Assembly: GCA_016649715.1 (NCBI GenBank)
Contig: JAENXC010000002.1
Location: 224,650-288,649 of the forward strand
Length of the DNA stretch: 64,000 bases
Direction: 5' to 3'
Origin: Flavobacteriaceae bacterium
GTDB taxonomy: Bacteria > Bacteroidota > Bacteroidia > Flavobacteriales > Flavobacteriaceae
The position numbers were made by a program, and so were the translations under genes. Below, piece by piece: positions 9,741-18,443 of the stretch (positions are counted from its first letter, which is position 1; each line of letters starts with the position of its first letter). The notes under the pieces were generated by a model. That model was not told where the DNA came from and made no database searches. It worked only from the letters and a program-made list of their open reading frames with translations.

Positions 9741-9920
9741 GTTTTTGGGTTTAGAAGGTTTAGAAGTTTAGATGTCGATGAGTTTAAAGTGTACGGGGTT
9801 CTTCGCGTTTTTGCAGCTTGGCGTGCATTTCTCTCTTGCAAAGCCGCAAAGTGTTTCTTATTTTTTAAATTTTATACAGGTACCATTTAAATTTTGAACC
9901 TTGAATCTTGAATAACAAGT

Positions 9921-9946
9921 TCCCCCTTTTTGGGGGCCAGGGGGGC
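9921..9946. repeat. Family C repeat (TCCCCCTTTTTGGGGGCCAGGGGGGC)
   Basis: C-run/G-run inverted repeat; related copies at 44061, 44143 and 45383. Confidence 0.7.
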
Positions 9947-12706
9947 TTACAAACGTTTATCACTCTCTCTCCGCTTATCATACTTAATATCACTGAGCAT
10001 AGACGATTTTATTCCTATAAAGAAATACCAAGCCGTGTTGATGCTGCCAATGGGTGTCCAGTTGAAACTCATTTGCCAACTTTCCAAATCGCGTTGGAAA
10101 CGGAATTGCGTTAGGGTTATGCCCTTGTTCTTAAAATCATAACCCGAGGAAACGCCCACCGTCCACCGCGGTGCCAGTTCCATATTGGTGCTCATCATAA
10201 ACGATTGGCTGGAAATTTCGTTCTGCCGCCGGGCATTGCCATAGGTGATGGTGTAAGCAAAACGCACATCCCATGGAATGTTGTAATTGTACCATTCCAC
10301 GTTGGTTTTGTCAACAGCTTCCTCGTCATTGTTTTTATATATCTGCCCGTCATAAATATTCGCGGCTTCGCCAAAGAGGTCATCGGGCCGGCCACCGTTT
10401 CGGAAAGTTTCGTTGTCTATTCCCATATCTTTTCCCTTGTCTTCAAAATCTTTGCTGCTGAAGGAATAGTTGATGCTCACATTGGCATTGGTCAACCGGA
10501 AAAGACTTCCGCCATTATTGATGTTAAAAACATCTATTTTGTTATTGTTGTTGTCCAGAGCATACGGGTCCAGCGATCCACTAAAGTTGAAATCCAGCTT
10601 TTTCACAATAGGAATGCTGCCGCTAAATTGCAATGGGCTCCATTTCAGGGAATCGCCCGCAAGATTATAGGCTGTGGAAAAGTTCAGGTTGTTCAGCAAA
10701 ATTACTTTTTTGGGTTCTTTGGCAAGCGTGTCGCTGTCGCGCACTTTGGCCTCAAAGGTATTGCTCAAGGACATCCCGATGCTGCTGGAATATACTTTGC
10801 TTGGCGGACCGTAAAGCGTATTTTCAAAACGTGAATATTCAACAACATGTGCAGCTTCATCTGCCGTTTTTGGCACAAGAAACTCATCGTAATACCTATC
10901 AAAAGCGGGATTCACGTTATAGCCGATGGAAGGGCGTACCACATGGCGGATAGCCTGTATTTTTTTATCTTTTCCGAAGTTGAAAAGCCCGTAAAGTGTG
11001 GTTCCCAAACTGGTTGAAAAATTATAGGTACGGTAACTCTCAAAACCAGAAACGGTATCTTGAACAATGCCGCCCAAACCATTGTTTACGGTTGCATCAT
11101 AGCGTTTACGGGTACTTTTAAGAACCCAAGTTTCCCGAAAGTTGGTCCCTGCAGAAGCACTTAAATATTTAAGGATTTTAAAGTTGGTTGTAATTGGAAT
11201 ATTGTGCTGCGCCCCAATCTGTGCGCTATTAAACATTTCTGACTTAAAAAATAGCGAATCGGCCGTCAATATTCGGTTTTCTGCGGAAAGGTCGTACTGA
11301 AAATTTATATTCTGAATAATCCCTTTTTTGGCGCCATCCTTTGGTGCGAATGGATATATCCGCGAAACGCTTCCGCTCAAGTTTGGCAGCGACATGGATA
11401 TTTGTTGGGTATTTGTGTTCTGTGAATGTGTGGCGGCAAGTGTGAAGTTTACCTGTGGGTCGCCTTCAAAACTTTTGGAGTAGGAAATGGAGGAGCTAAG
11501 CGTATTCACCAATGCACTGGCATTGTTGACCTGATTGATGGATTCAGTAAAATATTTACTGCTCCCAATATTTACTGAAGCGGAAAAACGCGAACTCGGG
11601 TTGCTCTTTGAATCCTGAGTGTGTTGCCAGCGAATGTTGTAAATACTGCTTTCCTGAAAATTGGGAAACCCTCTTTCCTCTTGCACAAGGCTTTCATAAC
11701 GAGCACTGAAATTTCCGCGGTATTTATATTTAAGTACATATGTAGATTCTCCCCGCAAAGCATAGCTTCCGTTGGTGTAATAATCGCCCAGTAGGCTAAA
11801 ATCCAAATAATCATTGATGGCAAAATAATAGCCCCCGTTCTGAAAGAAGAACCCACGGCTGTTGTTTTCGCCAAAGGAAGGAATAATAAAACCAGAAGTG
11901 CGGTCTTCGGTTAACGGAAAGTAAGCAAAGGGTAGCCCTATGGGCGTTGGCACATCGGCTATATACATATTAGTCAATCCCGTAACAATTTTTTTCTTCG
12001 GAACAAATTTCGCCTTTCGGGTGTAGAAATAATATTCGGGGTCGTCAATATTTTTTGAAGTAGTAAACTTCACATTTCGCAAATAAATCACGGAATCGTT
12101 TACTTTTTTGGTTACTTCGGCAATTACATTAAAACCGTTCTGTTCCGTCCGGCTGTTATAAACGAGCGCTTTTTTAGAATTAAAATTATACCGAATGGAA
12201 TCTGGCTCCACTTTATTGTTTCCCTGCACAAAAATAGGGCGTTGGCTGTAAGTGCCCGCACTGTCTATCCCTTTGGCATATACTTCGTTTTTGTTGTAAT
12301 CTAAAATAATCAAACCCGCATCAATCCGCATATCTTCGTAAATGATATACGCTTTGTTGTACATATATACCTTGTTCTCCTTTCTATTGAGAAGCACGTA
12401 ATCTTCGCCGTAATAATCCACAATATCTGTCAAGGTTTCCTTGGGAGGCTTTATGGAATCGGTCTTAACGGTGTCCTTAGCCTTTTCGTTAATTTCGGCA
12501 ATAATCGGTTTTAGGTTTACGGAAACAGTATCCTCATTATTGGTTTTGGGGATGTTAGCTTCATTCTTCGGCGGAATGTCCTGCGCATGCAAAATTGCGC
12601 TGCAAAGTAGCAGGAATGTTAAGAAGATTGTTAAGTAATGCCTGTTGGTCTGCAATGCGCTGATGCTATTATTTTGTAGATTTGGCTCAGTATTTGAAAC
12701 GGTCAA
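9947..12706 (-). CDS. LptD-like LPS-assembly outer membrane protein
   Basis: N-terminal signal-like segment, OstA-like region (VLLNRKENKVYMYNKAYIIYEDMRIDAGLIILDY) and a long C-terminal beta-barrel-like region including PTPIGLPFAYFPLT. Confidence 0.85.
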   Translation of the reverse strand: MTVSNTEPNLQNNSISALQTNRHYLTIFLTFLLLCSAILHAQDIPPKNEANIPKTNNEDTVSVNLKPIIAEINEKAKDTVKTDSIKPPKETLTDIVDYYGEDYVLLNRKENKVYMYNKAYIIYEDMRIDAGLIILDYNKNEVYAKGIDSAGTYSQRPIFVQGNNKVEPDSIRYNFNSKKALVYNSRTEQNGFNVIAEVTKKVNDSVIYLRNVKFTTSKNIDDPEYYFYTRKAKFVPKKKIVTGLTNMYIADVPTPIGLPFAYFPLTEDRTSGFIIPSFGENNSRGFFFQNGGYYFAINDYLDFSLLGDYYTNGSYALRGESTYVLKYKYRGNFSARYESLVQEERGFPNFQESSIYNIRWQHTQDSKSNPSSRFSASVNIGSSKYFTESINQVNNASALVNTLSSSISYSKSFEGDPQVNFTLAATHSQNTNTQQISMSLPNLSGSVSRIYPFAPKDGAKKGIIQNINFQYDLSAENRILTADSLFFKSEMFNSAQIGAQHNIPITTNFKILKYLSASAGTNFRETWVLKSTRKRYDATVNNGLGGIVQDTVSGFESYRTYNFSTSLGTTLYGLFNFGKDKKIQAIRHVVRPSIGYNVNPAFDRYYDEFLVPKTADEAAHVVEYSRFENTLYGPPSKVYSSSIGMSLSNTFEAKVRDSDTLAKEPKKVILLNNLNFSTAYNLAGDSLKWSPLQFSGSIPIVKKLDFNFSGSLDPYALDNNNNKIDVFNINNGGSLFRLTNANVSINYSFSSKDFEDKGKDMGIDNETFRNGGRPDDLFGEAANIYDGQIYKNNDEEAVDKTNVEWYNYNIPWDVRFAYTITYGNARRQNEISSQSFMMSTNMELAPRWTVGVSSGYDFKNKGITLTQFRFQRDLESWQMSFNWTPIGSINTAWYFFIGIKSSMLSDIKYDKRRESDKRL

Positions 12707-13034
12707 AAATAAACATATTTTTTCGGGTATATTTTTTTAAATGAATTTTTTGGGAAAAGGATTATTGAAACAGGAAACAGGACTAAAATGAAACAGGACT
12801 GAAGGGAAATAGGAAGCAGGACTGGAGGGAAACGGGAAACTAGACGGTTTGGTTTTTAAATGTTCTCTATTTCATTATTAAATCCGAATCCGTCCTGTAT
12901 CTTGTAGCGCAGCGATCCTGTTTCCTGAGTCAATTTTAAAAATAATAATCAATAATAACAATCGTAACAGCTTTATGAAATGCCCATTAACAATTTACAA
13001 ACCACAATTTAGGATGAATATTCTAGGCATTCCA

Positions 13035-13061
13035 CCTGCCTGCTTAACGCAGGTAGGCAGG
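13035..13061. repeat. Family A-like palindromic repeat (CCTGCCTGCTTAACGCAGGTAGGCAGG)
   Basis: Interrupted inverted repeat with the same CCTGCCTGC/GCAGGCAGG arms. Confidence 0.7.
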
Positions 13062-13090
13062 TCTTCCGCTTTATCAAATTTTTTATACAG

Positions 13091-14212
13091 ATGAAAACGA
13101 AACTATTTTCTTCTTTCGTATTAATAATAAGTCTTTCATTCTTTTCTTTCACTGCTTCGGCGGCTGAAAATCCAATAAAACCCTTCGTTATTGTTTTGGA
13201 TGCGGGCCACGGTGGTCACGATACCGGAAACATCGGCAATGGCTACAAAGAATCTGAAATAGCGTTGAGTATCATTCTAAAAGTGGGTGCCGAGCTTGAA
13301 AAACTTCCCAACGTTAAAGTAATCTATACGCGCAAAACCGACGTTTTTATTGAACTTCGCGAACGTGCTGCAATCGCCAATAGGGCAGATGCCGATCTTT
13401 TTGTTTCTGTGCATTGCAACGCCCACAGCAGCCAAGCGTACGGAACTGAAACCTTTGTGCTGGGTTTGCACAAGAGCCAAGCCAACTTTGAGGTTGCAAA
13501 AAAGGAAAACGAAGTGATTTATTTGGAAGATAATTACAAGGAAAAATATGGTGGCTTCGACCCTAATGCTCCAGAATCATTGATAGGAATGGTGTTGATG
13601 CAGGAAGAGTATCTGGACCAGAGCATCCTTTTGGCAAGCTTGGTTCAAAACAATATTGTGAACAATCTTAAGCAGAACGACCGCAGCGTGAAACAGGCAG
13701 GTTTTTGGGTGCTCCACAATACCTATATGCCCAGTGTGCTGATTGAAACTGGTTTTCTTACGAATAAAAAAGAGGGAGAATATCTCAATTCTGTAAAAGG
13801 ACAGACCGATATGTCGCGCGAAATTGCCAATGCCATCAAAACTTACATCAGCAGTCTTTCCGTAGCGAACGAAAAAATAAAAGACCCCGAAGTAAAGGAA
13901 CTGGAAGTTGAAAAGGTGATCGAAACAACCAAAGAAGATATTTATGAAGGTGTGACCTTTAAAGTACAATTGGCCGCCAGCAGCAGAAAATTGGACACCA
14001 AACCGAGTAACTTCAAGGGCCTTAAAGACATAGCCCGCGACAAAGAGGATGGACTGTTCAAATATTACTACGGCGAAACTTCCGACTACAACAAAATACA
14101 GATAATGAAAACCTTCGCACAGCAAAAAGGTTTTCCAACTGCATACATTGTTGCATTCAAAAAAGGGAAAAAAGTTAATGTCCCCGAAGTGTTAAAATCG
14201 AAAGCCAATTAG
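13091..14212 (+). CDS. N-acetylmuramoyl-L-alanine amidase
   Basis: FVIVLDAGHGGHDTGNIGNGYKESEIALSI...SVHCNAH...SVLIETGFLTNKKEGEYL; amidase_3 motifs. Confidence 0.95.
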   Translation: MKTKLFSSFVLIISLSFFSFTASAAENPIKPFVIVLDAGHGGHDTGNIGNGYKESEIALSIILKVGAELEKLPNVKVIYTRKTDVFIELRERAAIANRADADLFVSVHCNAHSSQAYGTETFVLGLHKSQANFEVAKKENEVIYLEDNYKEKYGGFDPNAPESLIGMVLMQEEYLDQSILLASLVQNNIVNNLKQNDRSVKQAGFWVLHNTYMPSVLIETGFLTNKKEGEYLNSVKGQTDMSREIANAIKTYISSLSVANEKIKDPEVKELEVEKVIETTKEDIYEGVTFKVQLAASSRKLDTKPSNFKGLKDIARDKEDGLFKYYYGETSDYNKIQIMKTFAQQKGFPTAYIVAFKKGKKVNVPEVLKSKAN

Positions 14213-14266
14213 TGTGCTTTCTTTATATTTATCACTTAAATTTGTTCAAAATCTAAAATTGCACTC

Positions 14267-15217
14267 TTGAAACTATCCAAAGAAGTTAAGACCGGAATCC
14301 TCGCCATAGGCGCCATATTACTTTTGATATTTGGTTACAGTTTTTTAAAAGGCACCAATCTGCTGGATAAAAACCGTGAATTTTACGTGAAATACGACAA
14401 TGTAGAAGGCTTGGCACAGGCTGCTCCCGTTACCATTAACGGGCTTACCGTGGGCAAGGTCCAAAACATTTCGTTTGCCAATTCAAAGGGAGGGCTTATT
14501 GTGAAATTTACTGTTGAAAAAGATTTCGATTTCTCAAAAAACAGTATCGTTAGGATTTATAGTTCGGGCCTTCTTGGTGGAAAAAACTTAGGAATTTATC
14601 CTGAATACGATATAAATAATATTGCGAATAGCGGCGACACCCTTCGTGGCGATGTGGAAGATGGCATGTTGACTGCTGTTTCAAAAGCACTTGGACCTTT
14701 AGAGAAAAAGGTGAACAACACTTTAGCCACCGTGGATACATTATTATTGAATGTAAACGACATTGTGGATGAAAAGACAAGAAAAAATCTAAAGGAAGCC
14801 ATCGAAAATCTTAACAATACCTTGAATTCCTTTTCAGGGGTTTCGGAAAACTTAAATCATATTCTTGCAAACAATACAGGAAAACTGGACAATACCTTTA
14901 CCAATTTGGACAAAACCGCAAACAATCTTTCCAAACTAACAGATTCTTTGGCGCAACTGGAAACCGGAAAATTGGTGACAGATATACAAAACGTTGTGGA
15001 TAAAATGAATAAGATAGTAGCGGGCGTGGATAATGGCGACGGCTCCATCGGAAAACTTTTGAAAGACGACAAGCTCTACGAAAATCTGGAAGGTGCTTCA
15101 AGGCAGCTTGAACAACTTCTGCAAGACGTAAAACTGAACCCGAAACGCTACGTGAACATTTCAGTTTTTGGAAAAAAACAAAGGAAATACGTAACGCCGG
15201 ACAACCCAGACGAATAA
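14267..15217 (+). CDS. MlaD/MCE family lipid-transport substrate-binding protein
   Basis: MKLSKEVKTGILAIGAILLLIFGYSFLKGTNLL...YDNVEGLAQAAPVTINGLTVGKV. Confidence 0.93.
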   Translation: MKLSKEVKTGILAIGAILLLIFGYSFLKGTNLLDKNREFYVKYDNVEGLAQAAPVTINGLTVGKVQNISFANSKGGLIVKFTVEKDFDFSKNSIVRIYSSGLLGGKNLGIYPEYDINNIANSGDTLRGDVEDGMLTAVSKALGPLEKKVNNTLATVDTLLLNVNDIVDEKTRKNLKEAIENLNNTLNSFSGVSENLNHILANNTGKLDNTFTNLDKTANNLSKLTDSLAQLETGKLVTDIQNVVDKMNKIVAGVDNGDGSIGKLLKDDKLYENLEGASRQLEQLLQDVKLNPKRYVNISVFGKKQRKYVTPDNPDE

Positions 15218-15220
15218 GCC

Positions 15221-16552
15221 ATGCAGTACATCCCGAACATACTTTTCACCATCGCCCTTGCGGCGGGTATTGGTTATTTTACCCTCAACATCCGTAAAAT
15301 AATCCGCAACATCAAGTTGGGGCGGGAAGTGGACGCTTCAGACCATACTGGTCAACGATGGAGCAATGTGTTTCGCATTGCGTTGGGACAATCAAAAATG
15401 GTGGTTCGGCCCATTCCAGGTCTGTTGCATATTTTCGTTTATGTGGGTTTTGTTATTATCAATATTGAAGTGCTGGAAATTATCATCGATGGCATTTTTG
15501 GGACGCATCGAGTTCTTTCCACAGTTCTTCCTGAAGGTTTATATAATTTTTTGATTGCTTCTTTTGAAATCTTGGCACTGTTGGTTTTGGTGGGCGTCAT
15601 TCTTTTTTGGACACGTAGAAATATTCAAAAACTACAGCGCTTTTGGAAACCCGAAATGAAAGGATGGCCAAAAAACGACGGTAACTTCATCCTTTATTTT
15701 GAAATGGTTTTGATGATACTGTTTCTAACTATGAATGCTGCCGATCAATCCTTACAAACATTGGGAGTGGTGCATTATGTTGATGCAGGAGCATTTCCTA
15801 TAAGTAAATTCATCACTCCACTAATGGACGGTCTTTCCGAAGGAACATTAATAGCTATTGAACGCGGTGCGTGGTGGTTTCATATTTTGGGAATACTCGT
15901 ATTCCTTAATTATCTGTACTTTTCAAAACACCTTCATATTTTATTGGCCTTCCCAAATGTTTACTTCGGTAAAGTGGTGCCGATGGGTAAATTCAGAAAC
16001 CTTGATTCCGTCACCAACGAAGTAAAAATGATGATGGATCCAAATGTAGATCCATTTGCAACTCCAGCGGAAGGAGCAACTGAAGCCCCTGCAAAGTTTG
16101 GCGCCAGCGATGTTATGGATTTAAGCAGGATTCAACTTTTAAACGCCTATACCTGTACCGAATGTGGCCGCTGCACCAGTGTATGTCCAGCCAATATTAC
16201 AGGCAAGTTGCTTTCTCCCAGAAAAATAATGATGGACACTCGCGACCGTTTGGAAGAAATAGGAAAAAACATCGACAAGAACGGCGAGTTCAAACCAGAC
16301 GGAAAACAGTTGCTCGATGATTATATTCTTCGAGAGGAACTTTGGGCCTGTACCACCTGCAACGCCTGTGTGGAGGCTTGTCCGGTGAGCATAGACCCGT
16401 TGAGCATTATTATGGATATGCGCCAGTATTTGGTGATGGAACAATCTGCCGCACCAACAGAGTTGAACGTGGCGATGACCAATATCGAAAACAACGGTGC
16501 GCCCTGGCCATACAACCAAATGGACCGTTTGAACTGGAAAAATGAGAATTGA
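15221..16552 (+). CDS. Membrane-anchored 4Fe-4S (heterodisulfide reductase-like) oxidoreductase
   Basis: Several N-terminal TMs; CTECGRCTSVCPANITG and CTTCNACVEACPVSIDP. Confidence 0.92.
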   Translation: MQYIPNILFTIALAAGIGYFTLNIRKIIRNIKLGREVDASDHTGQRWSNVFRIALGQSKMVVRPIPGLLHIFVYVGFVIINIEVLEIIIDGIFGTHRVLSTVLPEGLYNFLIASFEILALLVLVGVILFWTRRNIQKLQRFWKPEMKGWPKNDGNFILYFEMVLMILFLTMNAADQSLQTLGVVHYVDAGAFPISKFITPLMDGLSEGTLIAIERGAWWFHILGILVFLNYLYFSKHLHILLAFPNVYFGKVVPMGKFRNLDSVTNEVKMMMDPNVDPFATPAEGATEAPAKFGASDVMDLSRIQLLNAYTCTECGRCTSVCPANITGKLLSPRKIMMDTRDRLEEIGKNIDKNGEFKPDGKQLLDDYILREELWACTTCNACVEACPVSIDPLSIIMDMRQYLVMEQSAAPTELNVAMTNIENNGAPWPYNQMDRLNWKNEN

Positions 16553-16584
16553 TTAAAGACCAACGATTTTAAATAATATTCGTG

Positions 16585-16608
16585 AACCTGCCTGCCGGCA
16601 GGCAGGTT
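16585..16608. repeat. Family A perfect palindrome (AACCTGCCTGCCGGCAGGCAGGTT)
   Basis: 24-bp perfect inverted repeat, intergenic. Confidence 0.95.
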
Positions 16609-16628
16609 CTTGGCAAAAAAGTAGAAAC

Positions 16629-17063
16629 ATGAAAAAAGAAGAAGTAGAAAAAATGCTGCACGATAAAGTAGAAAAGGGCGAGCACATTAGCCCAATTCTT
16701 CCCGAAGGAATAAAAAACTACTTGATAGACATAGACGGAACCATTACCGAAGACATTCCAAACGAGGAACCTGAAAGGATGGCAACCTGTGAGCCCTTCC
16801 CCGATGCTTTGAAAACTTTGAATAAATGGTATGACGAAGGTCACATCATTTGTTTTTTTACTTCGCGTACCGAAGCACACCGAGAAATAACCGAAACCTG
16901 GCTAGCCAAACACGGTTTTAAATATCACACAATGTTGATGGGAAAACCACGTGGGGGTAATTATCACTGGGTGGACAATCATTTGGTGAAAGCCACCCGC
17001 TACAAAGGAAAATTCACCGATTTGGTGGAAAAAGAAGTAACCATTAAGGTATTTGAAGATTGA
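16629..17063 (+). CDS. HAD-superfamily phosphatase-like protein
   Basis: NYLIDIDGTITEDIP...ICFFTSRTEAHREITETWLAKHGF; HAD motifs I/II. Confidence 0.8.
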   Translation: MKKEEVEKMLHDKVEKGEHISPILPEGIKNYLIDIDGTITEDIPNEEPERMATCEPFPDALKTLNKWYDEGHIICFFTSRTEAHREITETWLAKHGFKYHTMLMGKPRGGNYHWVDNHLVKATRYKGKFTDLVEKEVTIKVFED

Positions 17064-17146
17064 TAAACCCAGCGGTTAATGGAAAAGGTTAATAGTTAAT
17101 TGGTGGACCCATTAACCATTAACAATAAACAATTAACAATTTTAAA

Positions 17147-17938
17147 ATGAGTGAACCAATAAAAGTCCCAACTATGGCCGAATACGCGGCTCAAGGCAAA
17201 CAACCGGAAGTCCTGTTTTTCGTGGGATGCGCAGGGAGTTTTGACGACCGTGCAAAAAAAATTACCAAAGCCTTTGTGAAATTACTTCACAAAGCAAACA
17301 TAGATTTTGCAGTTTTGGGAACCGAGGAAAGCTGTAACGGCGATCCCGCAAAAAGGGCAGGAAATGAGTTTCTGTTCCAAATGCAGGCTATGGCCAATAT
17401 AGAAGTGCTCAATGGCTATGGAATAAAAAAAATAGTTACCGCCTGTCCGCACTGTTTCAATACAATAGGCAATGAATATCCCGGTCTTGGCGGTAATTAT
17501 GAAGTGATGCACCACACCCAATTCCTAAAAGCGTTATTAGACGAAGGAAGGTTGAAAGTGGAAGGCGGAAAATTCAAAGGGAAAAAGATTACTTTCCACG
17601 ATCCGTGCTATTTGGGTAGGGCCAATGGCGAATACGAAGCACCCCGAAATCTTCTTGAAAAACTGGAAGTGGAATTGGTGGAGATGGGACGTAACAAAAA
17701 AAATGGTTTTTGTTGCGGAGCCGGTGGGGCACAGGTCTTTAAAGAACCGGAGCCTGGAAACAAGGATATCAATGTGGAACGTACAGAGGAAGCAATGGAA
17801 ACTACCTCTGAAATAATTGCCACCGGTTGCCCGTTCTGTATGATGATGTTGACTGATGGGGTAAAGGCTAAGAATGCCGAAAACAGCATTCAAGTGATGG
17901 ATGTAGCGGAAATGATTGCAAATGCAGAAGATTTATAA
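17147..17938 (+). CDS. (Fe-S)-binding protein with CCG domains
   Basis: FFVGCAGSFDDRA...GTEESCNGDPAKRAGNE...HDPCYLGRANG...FCCGAGGA...ATGCPFC. Confidence 0.93.
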   Translation: MSEPIKVPTMAEYAAQGKQPEVLFFVGCAGSFDDRAKKITKAFVKLLHKANIDFAVLGTEESCNGDPAKRAGNEFLFQMQAMANIEVLNGYGIKKIVTACPHCFNTIGNEYPGLGGNYEVMHHTQFLKALLDEGRLKVEGGKFKGKKITFHDPCYLGRANGEYEAPRNLLEKLEVELVEMGRNKKNGFCCGAGGAQVFKEPEPGNKDINVERTEEAMETTSEIIATGCPFCMMMLTDGVKAKNAENSIQVMDVAEMIANAEDL

Positions 17939-17941
17939 ATA

Positions 17942-18427
17942 ATGTTGACAGATTTTAAAAACCTGCCCGATGATTCCCGAGTATGGGTCTATCAGGCAAA
18001 TAGAAAATTGAGCGACGATGAAGTTGCCGAAATTACCGAACTAACCAACGATTTCCTGACCAAATGGACCGCCCACGGTGCCGAACTGGAAGCGGCTCTC
18101 GAAATTAAATACAACCGCTTTATCGTTATCGGTCTCAATCAGGCAAATGCTTCGGCATCTGGCTGCAGTATTGATGTTTCAATTCATTTTATTCAATCGC
18201 TTCAGGAAAAATTTGATGTGGATCTGCTCGATAAAATGAATGTTACATTCTATTCGGGAGAATTTATCGCTTACAAAACTTTGTCCGATTTCAGAAAAAT
18301 GGCAAAGGACAAATCGGTTTCAAAAAATACCGTTGTCTTCAATAACCTTGTAAACACAAAAGCAGAATATCTTGAAAATTGGGAAGTTCCCGCCGCGGAA
18401 AGCTGGCACAATCGTTTTTTATCGTAA
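17942..18427 (+). CDS. Conserved hypothetical protein of the Fe-S operon
   Basis: 161-aa ORF directly after the Fe-S gene: LTDFKNLPDDSRVWVYQANRKLSDDEV...HGAELEAALEIKYNRFIVIGL. Confidence 0.8.
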   Translation: MLTDFKNLPDDSRVWVYQANRKLSDDEVAEITELTNDFLTKWTAHGAELEAALEIKYNRFIVIGLNQANASASGCSIDVSIHFIQSLQEKFDVDLLDKMNVTFYSGEFIAYKTLSDFRKMAKDKSVSKNTVVFNNLVNTKAEYLENWEVPAAESWHNRFLS

Positions 18428-18443
18428 TCCTGTTTCCGTTGCT

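Noticed and set aside
10205-10834. 209-aa plus-strand ORF antisense to lptD
   Set aside because: Shadow ORF of a strong 919-aa coding gene.
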